22,657 bases of DNA from a virus, in IMG/VR virus record IMGVR_UViG_3300044638_001602, positions 1-22,657 of that record; one strand, written 5' to 3'. Position numbers and translations under genes: made by a program. Below, piece after piece: positions 12,967 to 19,862 of this stretch. Under the pieces are notes generated by a model. The model had not been told where the DNA came from. It did no database searches and saw only the letters and a program-made list of their open reading frames with translations. Position 1 is the first letter of the stretch. Every line of letters starts with the position of its first letter.

Positions 12967-13147
12967 GGCTCATAATTTGATTAAATCTAATCAAATAAGA
13001 TGATTTATCCCTTAAATTATCCATAAGAATTTGACTCACCACATTTAGTGGCATACCCTTTTCAATCACGTACCCAATCAGCACCCTAATTAATCTCTCA
13101 TCACATTCCTGGTCATTAGTTGGCAAATGATGTGTTGGCTCATTCAT
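12944..13147 (-). CDS. Hypothetical small protein downstream of the PAS-kinase fragment
   Basis: 67 residues: an acidic N-terminus (MNEPTHHLPTNDQE) followed by helices (RLIRVLIGYVIEKGMPLNVVSQIL and SYLIRFNQIMSHV). No membrane span is certain. It begins 12 bases after the stop of the PAS/dimerisation protein and overlaps the next gene by 23 bases, so it is probably co-translated with both. It contains no sequence resembling a kinase ATPase domain, which matters for interpreting its neighbour. Function unknown. Confidence 0.55.
   Translation of the reverse strand: MNEPTHHLPTNDQECDERLIRVLIGYVIEKGMPLNVVSQILMDNLRDKSSYLIRFNQIMSHVQDLSI
12976..12995. repeat. Perfect inverted repeat TTTGATTA-AATC-TAATCAAA
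   Basis: Two 8-base arms around a 4-base loop, lying in the last codons of the 12944-13147 gene and 9 bases upstream of the ATG of the spanin-like gene. In RNA it would form a short AT-rich hairpin at the initiation region. It could equally be a protein-binding palindrome or a chance result of the coding sequence. Confidence 0.7.
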
Positions 13148-13159
13148 GCCTCAAAGATA

Positions 13160-13726
13160 TTAAATTTGTCGGGTTGCTTTCTTAACCAACAATTTTACTA
13201 CCTCATCAAGCCTATCCACTGAGTTTGCAATCATAATCATGATGCCACTCTTCTCTTGCTCGGTGGCTTCTGGGTGATCAAGCAGCATCCTAACCAATCC
13301 ACCGATTGAAGTCAATGGCTGCCTTAGCTCATGGCTTAACATGAATCGGAACTCCTCCAATAATACCTTTTGACGCTCGTGCTCATGAGAAGATATTGAA
13401 GTGACATCCACAAGCTGAATCCCGATAAAGTGCAGGCTGTCCATGATGGAATAAACATTCCACATATTGTACCTCTCTGAGCCAATCTTTTGCTTTGTTT
13501 TGGCATACACCCGAACCGGATCGGGTGAGTTCTTTGTGGCCTTCTTGATGGACCGTATCAGCTCATCTTTGTCGCTGTCATCGGCTGCAATGTCCAAAAA
13601 ATTGGCAGGCTTAATGTGGCTGCTGTACTCTTTGAATAAGTCATTAGATGCCACTATTCTGCCATCAGCATCAGTGATCACATAAAACAGGTCAATTGAT
13701 GAGTCCAGGATGTGCAGGCTTGCCAT
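13160..13726 (-). CDS. PAS domain plus histidine-kinase dimerisation (HisKA) protein without ATPase domain
   Basis: 188 residues. Residues about 8-110 look like a PAS sensor (LFYVITDADGRIVASNDLF at the front, WNVYSIMDSLHFIGIQLVDV at the end). A short linker (HEHERQKVLLEE) leads to a clear H-box, FRFMLSHELRQPLTSIGG, with the phospho-accepting His at 132, and a second helix (EKSGIMIMIANSVDRLDEVV), so the HisKA/DHp domain is complete. The protein then stops: no N, G1 or G2 boxes follow in any frame before the next gene. It would be cytoplasmic. It could dimerise with host kinases, act as a phosphoacceptor, or interfere with a host phosphorelay. It sits between lysis-block membrane genes, which is unexpected. 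Host-gene capture is likely; the role is inference. Confidence 0.85.
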   Translation of the reverse strand: MASLHILDSSIDLFYVITDADGRIVASNDLFKEYSSHIKPANFLDIAADDSDKDELIRSIKKATKNSPDPVRVYAKTKQKIGSERYNMWNVYSIMDSLHFIGIQLVDVTSISSHEHERQKVLLEEFRFMLSHELRQPLTSIGGLVRMLLDHPEATEQEKSGIMIMIANSVDRLDEVVKLLVKKATRQI

Positions 13727-13756
13727 ATCACAAAGATAATTAAGCCCTTTGAACTT

Positions 13757-14158
13757 TTAGGATAATTCTTGCTTAAGCTCTCTAAATAATGAGGCCCAAC
13801 ATGGCCCACAAGTGAGCACATATTTGGCACTCAAAACCAGCATAAAGCTGAACAAAAGAGAGTTTATAAGTAAATCAAAGTTCATAGGCTGCTTAATTTC
13901 TGGCTGATTTCTTACTTGGTGAATAATTACCGGGCTGTACGTTGATTTACTTATTAAAGATACATCAGCAGGCCTAATTGTGTCAATAGGTGTATTTACT
14001 ACCTTATTAACAACAGGATTCACAATATCCACAATCTCCATTTTTTCTTTTACCACATTCACACTATCGGCAATAATTGGCATATCAGCAATTGGTGGCA
14101 GTGGATGGTTCTTGCAGTGTCCGGGATTGGTGCAATGTATGGTGTCAGATGGTGTCAT
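13757..14158 (-). CDS. Membrane protein of the lysis block (spanin or antiholin-like)
   Basis: 133 residues from the ATG at 14158 (MTPSDTIHCTNPGHCKNHP), which overlaps the end of the holin-like gene by 14 bases. The middle is Val/Ile/Asn-rich and polar, and the C-terminal part has one membrane span (about 95-115, LINSLLFSFMLVLSAKYVL), then CGPCW and a short basic/acidic tail. An alternative start at 14230 would add a Trp/Leu-rich hydrophobic N-terminus within the holin overlap, making a two-span protein. Function unknown; its position between holin and kinase fragment suggests a lysis or membrane role. Confidence 0.55.
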   Translation of the reverse strand: MTPSDTIHCTNPGHCKNHPLPPIADMPIIADSVNVVKEKMEIVDIVNPVVNKVVNTPIDTIRPADVSLISKSTYSPVIIHQVRNQPEIKQPMNFDLLINSLLFSFMLVLSAKYVLTCGPCWASLFRELKQELS

Positions 14159-14348
14159 TGTCTTTTGCTTTAGGTAAATAGCCTGCTGCCAATAAAGCCC
14201 CCACAATAGCAGCCAAAGTTTCCACTTCAATCTTCTTTAGTATTAGCAAGAATACAGATGCCAGTATCACTAAGCTGCCAACAGTAGCCTTCCAATGCTT
14301 CAAGATAATATTATAAATTCTCCTGCCTTTATTAGTTCGCCTGGTCAT
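14145..14348 (-). CDS. Small holin-like membrane protein
   Basis: 67 residues with a basic N-terminus (MTRRTNKGRRIYNIILKH) and two hydrophobic segments: about 23-37 (VGSLVILASVFLLIL) and about 43-58 (TLAAIVGALLAAGYL), separated by a short charged turn. A small two-span protein with a charged N-terminus beside an endolysin gene fits a class II holin, which forms the membrane holes that release a cytoplasmic endolysin. The ATG lies inside an inverted repeat (14342-14376), suggesting control of translation. A tail or membrane-regulator role is an alternative. Confidence 0.65.
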   Translation of the reverse strand: MTRRTNKGRRIYNIILKHWKATVGSLVILASVFLLILKKIEVETLAAIVGALLAAGYLPKAKDNDTI

Positions 14349-14376
14349 GTTCCAATTTACGCAAATTGAATGACCA
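14342..14376 (-). promoter_or_regulatory. Inverted repeat enclosing the holin-like start codon
   Basis: TGGTCAT (14342-14348) pairs with ATGACCA (14370-14376), and CAATTT (14353-14358) pairs with AAATTG (14363-14368) around a 4-base loop ACGC. Unpaired bases are four on one side (14349-14352) and one on the other (14369). In the minus-strand mRNA the ATG of the holin-like gene is in the 3' outer arm, so folding could block initiation. It lies between the endolysin stop and the holin start. Confidence 0.65.
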
Positions 14377-14397
14377 TGTTAATATAAATAATGGCAA

Positions 14398-14853
14398 TTA
14401 TTTACAAAGTGAGAAGTAGAGCTTGGCCTCTTCTCTTCTCCTGGTCACAAGTCCAGGCAGGACCTTGCCACCACCTCTCACCCACTTATTAAACTCATCC
14501 ACAATGGATGGATCAGCAGGATTGGCCTTGGCCTTTTTTAAAAGTGTCGATTTAATAAAGGCCCCTGTGCCTACATTGTAGCAGAATGATACTAAGGCAT
14601 CAAACTGACACTGATTAATATTGGGCAGATGCCTGTTTACCGCATCCTCAAAGGATTTCATGGCAGCCAATAAAAGTGATGTGGCCTCTTGCTCATTGTC
14701 CAATTTGTCTCCCATCTTTACCTTGCTCCCATCAGGATATCGGGTGTTCCCGTAGCCAATTGTTACCACAGAAGCAGGGCAGAGGTAGGCATTAAGCCTT
14801 AGCCCTTCATGCTTCTTTATGATATCAAGTCCTGACTTGGATGTGGATCTCAT
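14398..14853 (-). CDS. Endolysin, GH24 lysozyme (muramidase)
   Basis: 151 residues, the normal length of T4/P22-type lysozymes that cut the MurNAc-GlcNAc bond in peptidoglycan. The active site is at KKHEGLRLNAYLCPASVVTIGYG: E16, then eight residues, C25, then five residues, T31, the E-8-D/C-5-T triad of GH24, here with Cys in place of Asp. Later family features are FDALVSFCYNVG (about 84-95) and a C-terminal TRRREEAKLY. There is no signal peptide or hydrophobic N-terminus, so release should depend on the neighbouring holin-like protein. The ATG shares a base with the previous stop (TAATG). Confidence 0.93.
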   Translation of the reverse strand: MRSTSKSGLDIIKKHEGLRLNAYLCPASVVTIGYGNTRYPDGSKVKMGDKLDNEQEATSLLLAAMKSFEDAVNRHLPNINQCQFDALVSFCYNVGTGAFIKSTLLKKAKANPADPSIVDEFNKWVRGGGKVLPGLVTRRREEAKLYFSLCK

Positions 14854-15347
14854 TATATTACCAAGTATTGTGCTACGATATAAATGTATTGGTATCCGTA
14901 TGCAGTTGATGTGCTCTCTAAATTAACCGAGCACTTATTGTTTACCGTATCGGCACTAAGATCCCAAGACACTAACTCAGTAGGATCAGCATTGTGTGAT
15001 ACAATCCCAAATAAATCTTTTGCATTGGCAAAGTCAGATGCAACAGGTAGTGATAAATTGAATGATCCTGTTGTTTCACCAGTGTCGAGCTGTGCCTCTA
15101 AATAATAAGAGCAATTCACCACATCATTCACTCTTTGGTAATATGCAGCCAATGGTGTCACAATAATATCTGTCTCATCTGAGACAGTAGGTGTGAAGCT
15201 GCCACTTTCGAACTGTGGCAGGCCTGTAAATATATTTTGCACCTCAATCTTTTTGGATTGGTTCGATGAGCTGTCCACGATGTACATCACATCATCTGAT
15301 GCTGCTGATGCTAATGCTGTTAAGTCAGTTACTTTTACGCCTGCCAT
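14853..15347 (-). CDS. Small tail/head-fibre-like beta protein
   Basis: 164 residues. The N-terminus (VKVTDLTALASAASDDVMYIVD) matches the anchoring segment seen in many phage fibre and baseplate-associated proteins; the rest is beta-rich with many Ser/Thr/Asn (SFTPTVSDETDIIV, GSFNLSLPVASDF, YGYQYIYIVAQYL). It is probably a virion appendage, perhaps stacked with the larger fibre encoded upstream. It is separated from the 75-residue gene by 20 bases and is translationally coupled to the endolysin. A capsid decoration role is possible. Confidence 0.6.
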   Translation of the reverse strand: MAGVKVTDLTALASAASDDVMYIVDSSSNQSKKIEVQNIFTGLPQFESGSFTPTVSDETDIIVTPLAAYYQRVNDVVNCSYYLEAQLDTGETTGSFNLSLPVASDFANAKDLFGIVSHNADPTELVSWDLSADTVNNKCSVNLESTSTAYGYQYIYIVAQYLVI

Positions 15348-15367
15348 GATATTTGATTTTTACAAAT

Positions 15368-15595
15368 TTACAAAGAATTGAGATAGGTAATGGCATCATC
15401 CACACTTGAATAAGTTGTGCCATTAAATGAATAGTCTGCAATGGTGATACAGTAAATACCTTGATCCGTATTTAGGGCAAAAGAATTGTCATCATTCTTT
15501 GTCCACTTTGGATCATAAAGCTCCGCTGTGATTTCACCATTGGAAACGGTGCTGTAAAATATAGCGACTTCAGAGGTTACGTTAATGTTTATCAT
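15368..15595 (-). CDS. Hypothetical small protein next to the fibre gene
   Basis: 75 residues, polar, with beta-like stretches (INVTSEVAIFYSTV, GIYCITIADYSF) and a final short helix (SVDDAITYLNSL). The start overlaps the stop of the fibre gene as ATGA, so it is coupled to it. Small genes after large fibre genes often encode fibre chaperones or accessory caps, but no motif supports that here. Confidence 0.55.
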   Translation of the reverse strand: MININVTSEVAIFYSTVSNGEITAELYDPKWTKNDDNSFALNTDQGIYCITIADYSFNGTTYSSVDDAITYLNSL

Positions 15596-18183
15596 ATTTT
15601 CTCGATTAAATAAAATGAAGTACGTGCCACATCTGCTGAGGCTGAACTAAGCTGAACCATGAATATTAAATATTGATTTGCAGTCCAGTCAATATTGGCA
15701 GCAGTGAATGATGTCAATGTATTAAAGTCTGTGAAGGTGTTACCTGCAGGAGCAGTGACTTGAGTATTATTGGAAGCCTTAATTGCCAAGTGTCTTTGAA
15801 ATCCATTACTATTCGAGTTGGTAAAGCCTGGTGTGATAATACCTAACTGAGTTGCACCCGATAAAGAAGCAGATGAGTTGGCATACAGCTTACAAGTTAA
15901 AGATGAGGCTGTGCCTGTTTTAGTGACCCTCCAAGTGACCCTTATAATATCTCCCACTGCAAAGGTATTGGCCGGGATCAATTGGCTTGCTGTAATCTGC
16001 TCACCTGCCACACCTGTTATTGCCGTTCCATCAGTGGTGCTCTTGTAAATAACAGGGCCTGAGCTTGTATTGCTAATGGTGAAGCTTGGATAAGTACCAC
16101 TCACTGCAATACCAGTTCCTGCTGTTAATGACACTGTTTGATCGGGTGCTGTATTGGTAAATGTTTGGTTTGGATAGCTGCCACTTATACTGATTCCTGT
16201 CCCTGCTGATGGATTGAATTGAGCCGGTATGGTAGGGAAGGTATTAAGCGAGCCATCTCCTCTGATGTACTCTGCTGTGGTGCCTGTTGGTGTATTGAAC
16301 TTGCCATTAAACGTGCTCCAGTCAGAGCTACTCAATGCACCTCTGTTGCTTGCGCTTGCAGTTGGTAGGTTGAATGTGTGGGTATCAGTTGCCGATGTAA
16401 TCCCGAAATCCGTTCCACTCGTGCCCGTTGCGAAGTTTTGCACTTGCGCGGTCAAGCCATTCAATGCGTTAAGTCCTGTGGTGAAAGTTGTGATTATTTG
16501 GCAGAGGTTATTGTCCTCGGTATGCAGCGTAATGTTTCGCCCCGATGTAGTTACGAAAATGCGTATTGCGAGCCTATCAGTTGCAGCCAATACAGTCGAA
16601 GGTACTGCAAGGGCACTTACATACAAATCGACCACCGTGCCGCCTGTAATCGCTTCTGGATTTGTTGCCCCTGAAGATATGAGCGTAAAGGTCGCACCAT
16701 CGTATTTGTAAAGCTCCATGTAAAAACTCGGATTGCCACCGCCACTCGATGCGTTAAAGTAGGTTTCAAAGTTCCAATTACCTGAAGGAATTGCCAAAAG
16801 ATTTGGGTCACCTGCATCGGTTATGAATTGCGCGATATAGCCATTGCCCTGTGCGTTTGTTCGTGTGAAGTTCGTGCCACCTCCGAGAACTGGCACGCGG
16901 CTCATTTGCAAGTAGGCATTTCCACCTATCGTTCCCTGACTTATTGAGCCGTTCAGATAATAGTTAACCGATGCGCCACCGCCACCACCCAATGGGAAGT
17001 TAGCTAAAGAACCATCACCTCGAACATACTGGCTTACAAGTCCGTTTGCCGTTATGTCAATGCTTGGCGTAGTGGTTGGGTTAGGTACCGCAACGCTAAA
17101 GGCTGGGTTTGTCGGGTTCGGCACAGTTGCCGCAACCGAAGTGACCGTACCATTTGTGAGCGTTGGGAATGGTGTAGGTGTTCCGGTGCCGTCAAGATAG
17201 TCCGAGCTTGTTCCTGTTGGCACATCAAACTTCCCGTCAAAGGTGTTCCAATCAGCCGAGCTAAGATATCCATCTGTGGTACCATCGGCCTGACTGATTG
17301 AGATATCAGGAGTAGCCCCACCGCTTGATGAAATTGGTGCTGTACCGGTCACTGATGTCACACCACCACCTCCACCACCACCGGGGACATTAACTTCCAC
17401 CACACCGGGCGAAGTAAGTGAGGCTGTCACCCCGGCCCCTGTAAAGTTCAATGTGGTGGTATTGGTGCTCACATTGGTGCCCTCTTCTTTCACTGTCAGT
17501 GGTGTGCCGCCTCCACCTCCAATGGCTGTCAATGGATCTGCCTCTGTACCGTTACCTGTGATGGTCACCCCATCCACAGCGACCTCAGTGAGGCATGGTG
17601 TGCAAGGCTCAAAATCCGGCAATGGAATGTCACCAGTGGCACAGGTATCATAGCAGCCATCTTCTGATGTGGTGCTCACATTTACATCAACATCAATGGC
17701 CACAGCAGCCCATTCATAATTGACAGGTAAATACCTGATCTCATTCACGTACCCACTTGGCACCACCTCATAGGCCACCACACCAATGGCAGTCTTAAAT
17801 TGTGGATCGGTGCCAGATATCAACCTCAGCACCCTTGAAGCAATCCAATCTTGAGCGTCAGCAGAGTCGCATGGGAGATGGCTCTTTCTCACCATGGCAT
17901 AGGCTGTCATGCTAAATCTGGTCTCATAGATTGACTTGCAACCGGCAAGCCGCAATGATTCATTCTTGGCCACTGTGATCTTGCCACGCTTGGCCCAAAA
18001 TAGTGTGCCTTGTTTAGCATCAAAGTTTGTCACAGGGATGGCCTGACCATTGCCAATGTAGTGCGCCCATGCTCTGTCATTACCCTCGCCCACAAGCTCA
18101 CTAAGTCCATAAATCTGATCAAAGATGTTGCCTGCTTCAATTCTCTGATTGAGCCTGTCAAGTATGGTAGATAATAGATTCAT
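15592..18183 (-). CDS. Modular fibre-like structural protein
   Basis: 863 residues. An N-terminal domain (about 1-200) with Cys pairs (CYDTC, CTPC near 177-197) may attach to the virion. The remainder is Gly/Thr/Ser-rich and repetitive, typical of trimeric beta-structured fibres, with Gly runs at about 222-226, 268-274 and 399-403. Two copies of an about 37-residue unit, G-x-LSS-x-DW-x-TF-x-GKF (residues 305-341 and 615-651), flank a 273-residue section with different base composition. The C-terminal domain (about 710-863) is a candidate receptor-binding tip. It is coupled to neighbours by ATGA overlaps at both ends. Receptor binding is inferred; it could also be a capsid fibre, since it is encoded next to neck genes. 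Confidence 0.75.
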   Translation of the reverse strand: MNLLSTILDRLNQRIEAGNIFDQIYGLSELVGEGNDRAWAHYIGNGQAIPVTNFDAKQGTLFWAKRGKITVAKNESLRLAGCKSIYETRFSMTAYAMVRKSHLPCDSADAQDWIASRVLRLISGTDPQFKTAIGVVAYEVVPSGYVNEIRYLPVNYEWAAVAIDVDVNVSTTSEDGCYDTCATGDIPLPDFEPCTPCLTEVAVDGVTITGNGTEADPLTAIGGGGGTPLTVKEEGTNVSTNTTTLNFTGAGVTASLTSPGVVEVNVPGGGGGGGVTSVTGTAPISSSGGATPDISISQADGTTDGYLSSADWNTFDGKFDVPTGTSSDYLDGTGTPTPFPTLTNGTVTSVAATVPNPTNPAFSVAVPNPTTTPSIDITANGLVSQYVRGDGSLANFPLGGGGGASVNYYLNGSISQGTIGGNAYLQMSRVPVLGGGTNFTRTNAQGNGYIAQFITDAGDPNLLAIPSGNWNFETYFNASSGGGNPSFYMELYKYDGATFTLISSGATNPEAITGGTVVDLYVSALAVPSTVLAATDRLAIRIFVTTSGRNITLHTEDNNLCQIITTFTTGLNALNGLTAQVQNFATGTSGTDFGITSATDTHTFNLPTASASNRGALSSSDWSTFNGKFNTPTGTTAEYIRGDGSLNTFPTIPAQFNPSAGTGISISGSYPNQTFTNTAPDQTVSLTAGTGIAVSGTYPSFTISNTSSGPVIYKSTTDGTAITGVAGEQITASQLIPANTFAVGDIIRVTWRVTKTGTASSLTCKLYANSSASLSGATQLGIITPGFTNSNSNGFQRHLAIKASNNTQVTAPAGNTFTDFNTLTSFTAANIDWTANQYLIFMVQLSSASADVARTSFYLIEKI
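16231..16341 (-). repeat. Fibre repeat unit, distal copy (residues 615-651)
   Basis: Encodes GALSSSDWSTFNGKF, then PTGT and a Tyr-x-x-Gly-x-Gly block ending FPT. It is related to the copy at 17161-17271 with conserved G, LSS, DW, TF, GKF, PTGT, Y, G, G and FPT positions. A shortened third copy of the YVRGDGSL part is near residues 386-397. Confidence 0.85.
16381..17220 (-). other. Segment of foreign composition inside the fibre gene
   Basis: By hand count, this 840-base section has about 58 CpG dinucleotides, against about 11 in the 780 bases at 15601-16380 of the same gene. It covers fibre residues about 322-600 and lies between the two copies of the repeat unit. This suggests a cassette acquired by recombination in a different host background. 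The reading frame is intact throughout. Confidence 0.8.
17161..17271 (-). repeat. Fibre repeat unit, proximal copy (residues 305-341)
   Basis: Encodes GYLSSADWNTFDGKF, PTGT and a YLDGTGTPT block ending FPT. It starts exactly 310 residues before the distal copy. Homologous DNA in the two copies would allow exchange or loss of the section between them. Confidence 0.85.
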
Positions 18184-18740
18184 CCTTTTTTCATTGCGTT
18201 TATAATCTGTTCAACAATCTGCTCTGCATGGTCCTGCAGCATCTCATCCTGTTCCTCTTTAGTGGGCAGAAAGATTGGGCCGTACTTTCTTTCAAGGCCC
18301 TCCTTTTTTTTCTGCTCGGATTCGGGCAGGGCAATGGCAGCAGTCAGTCCCTCAGTGATCACCTCCTCATTTAAGAAGCCACCTTTGAGCCTGCCTGTTA
18401 ATTCCAATGGCAGCTTTCTGGATGTGCCTGATTTGATCTCTGCATATCCACCAGGGAAGTAAAGCGACTCAATCGGCTCGCCTCTCTTGCCAATCTTATA
18501 TTTAGATGGAGCATTGGCCAATGATCTTGGACTCACATAAATTGGTTTGGTGCTATACGGCTCAGTTGGCAGCTTGCTCCCTGCTGTATTGGTACCGCCC
18601 TTGGAGCCTGTTCCAAATATCCTTTTAAACATTATCCGCTTGAGCTCCCTCACTGGCCCATATAAGGGAGTGAATTTAGATGCCCATCCCTCCAATAGGA
18701 TGTCAAGATTTTTCTTTACATCATCCGGACTTGCAGCCAT
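18180..18740 (-). CDS. HK97 gp10-like neck or tail completion protein
   Basis: 186 residues. The first part is basic and helical (VRELKRIMFKRIF), the middle has RGEPIESLYFPGGYAEIKSG with TSRKLPLELTGRLKGGFL, and the C-terminal part carries YGPIFLPTKEEQD followed by a helix (AEQIVEQIINAMK). The L-x-TG-x-L ... GPIF-x-P pattern is that of HK97-gp10/virion-morphogenesis-type tail completion proteins that bridge connector and tail. It is coupled at both ends (TAATG with the upstream gene, ATGA with the fibre gene). The call rests on pattern and position. Confidence 0.6.
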   Translation of the reverse strand: MAASPDDVKKNLDILLEGWASKFTPLYGPVRELKRIMFKRIFGTGSKGGTNTAGSKLPTEPYSTKPIYVSPRSLANAPSKYKIGKRGEPIESLYFPGGYAEIKSGTSRKLPLELTGRLKGGFLNEEVITEGLTAAIALPESEQKKKEGLERKYGPIFLPTKEEQDEMLQDHAEQIVEQIINAMKKG

Positions 18741-19786
18741 TATGGTAAAGCTGTTACATATTTAATATTCTTTCTGCAATCCCAGCAGTGAGCATCATCT
18801 GGAAGCCTCATGTTTTGCAACATGGCCCCAAGCTCCTCACCATATCTGGTGGCTGCAATATCTCTGGCTGCCACTATCCCTTCAAAGGCATCGGCTGTGG
18901 CAAAAGGTTTGCTGCCCCTATTCACCACCACAGCAGTATTTACTCTTTGATTCGGGCTAACTGTTAGTGCATAGTTGTAAATCTCCACAGCAGTGGCATA
19001 GGCCAATGGCAAGGCCATCAGCCCACCGATTGAGCACAGCCATCCTTGCCGGTCACAATTAACATTGTAGTTTACACTCATCCCTGCTGTGTATTTAGAG
19101 TTGGCAGATGTGAGCACATTGGTGCCATCGGTGGTGAGTTCAATACCAACAGCATCCACAAATGGGCAGATGTGTGATTCTCTTATGCCACCACCACAGC
19201 TCAAGCAAGATCCTTTTTTTGTGATAAACTTGGGTGCATTCATGGTCATCTCATAAACAATGGCAATGTCAAGCTTACGCCTGGCTGAGGCAAATGTTTT
19301 ACCAAGGTACTGATCAAGCCCACCAGTTAAATAAGTGATGGTGTCAATCAGTTTGCCTGTGGTCATGTCGAATATCACCACTGGCACATTGGTATTCGTG
19401 GACGCAATGGCCAGATTAATATCGGCTAAGTAAAAATTAAGGTAGGCTAAATTGTTCGGATCTATCTTTAATCTGATGCCTCCATAATTACCGGCACCAA
19501 GTGCAGTCTGTACATTGGAATAATTGGTGAGCACCATCCCCACTCTCTTGCCCTCAATCACTGTATCTGACTTCATCATTGGGCTGAGTCTGGTCAGCAC
19601 ATCAGATGACAGCTTACGCCAAGCAAACTCTCTCTTGGCCTCAAATAATTCAAGGCCCTGATCGTATTGATCAGTGATTAACTGGCCCAAGAATGTAGTG
19701 TTAATTCCAAGGTCATCAATGTATAATCCTGTGGATGGTTCGGCTGTGCCACAGCCTCTTAATCCAAGTAAAGATTCAATGCACAT
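18740..19786 (-). CDS. Cys-rich virion structural protein downstream of the capsid gene
   Basis: 348 residues from the ATG at 19786 (MCIESLLGLRGCG). The in-frame ATG at 19825 is rejected because it lies inside the terminator at 19811-19839. The N-terminus with GLYIDDLGIN is a pattern common in head-proximal proteins of Bacteroidota phages. CxxC-type groups occur at CLSCGGGIRESHIC (about 193-206) and HCWDC (near the end), with more single Cys (CDRQGWLC). Helical Ala-rich stretches alternate with strands (VPVVIFDMTTG). It probably forms part of the neck or a head-tail adaptor. The function is not established. Confidence 0.65.
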   Translation of the reverse strand: MCIESLLGLRGCGTAEPSTGLYIDDLGINTTFLGQLITDQYDQGLELFEAKREFAWRKLSSDVLTRLSPMMKSDTVIEGKRVGMVLTNYSNVQTALGAGNYGGIRLKIDPNNLAYLNFYLADINLAIASTNTNVPVVIFDMTTGKLIDTITYLTGGLDQYLGKTFASARRKLDIAIVYEMTMNAPKFITKKGSCLSCGGGIRESHICPFVDAVGIELTTDGTNVLTSANSKYTAGMSVNYNVNCDRQGWLCSIGGLMALPLAYATAVEIYNYALTVSPNQRVNTAVVVNRGSKPFATADAFEGIVAARDIAATRYGEELGAMLQNMRLPDDAHCWDCRKNIKYVTALP

Positions 19787-19810
19787 GTTGCTGTTTTTTA
19801 CAAAGATAAA

Positions 19811-19839
19811 TAAAAAAGGGAGCACATGGCTCCCCTTTT
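19811..19839 (-). terminator. Intrinsic terminator after the major capsid gene
   Basis: On the minus strand, GGGAGC (19834-19829 side) and GCTCCC (19823-19818 side) form a 6-bp GC stem around a 5-base loop, with one bulged G and four to five A-T pairs below, followed by TTTTTTATTTATC. It lies 24 bases after the capsid stop and would reduce read-through to the next gene, as expected after a highly expressed capsid gene. Confidence 0.8.
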
Positions 19840-19862
19840 AATTGGTAATCAAACCCACCCAA

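Noticed and set aside
13160-13726. Histidine kinase pseudogene
   Set aside because: The frame is intact, the stop is followed closely by another gene, and no ATPase-domain remnant is seen in any frame downstream.
19787-19825. N-terminal extension of the Cys-rich structural protein (start at 19825)
   Set aside because: The extension overlaps a clear terminator hairpin and encodes a hydrophobic stretch not expected in a virion protein; the ATG at 19786 is preferred.
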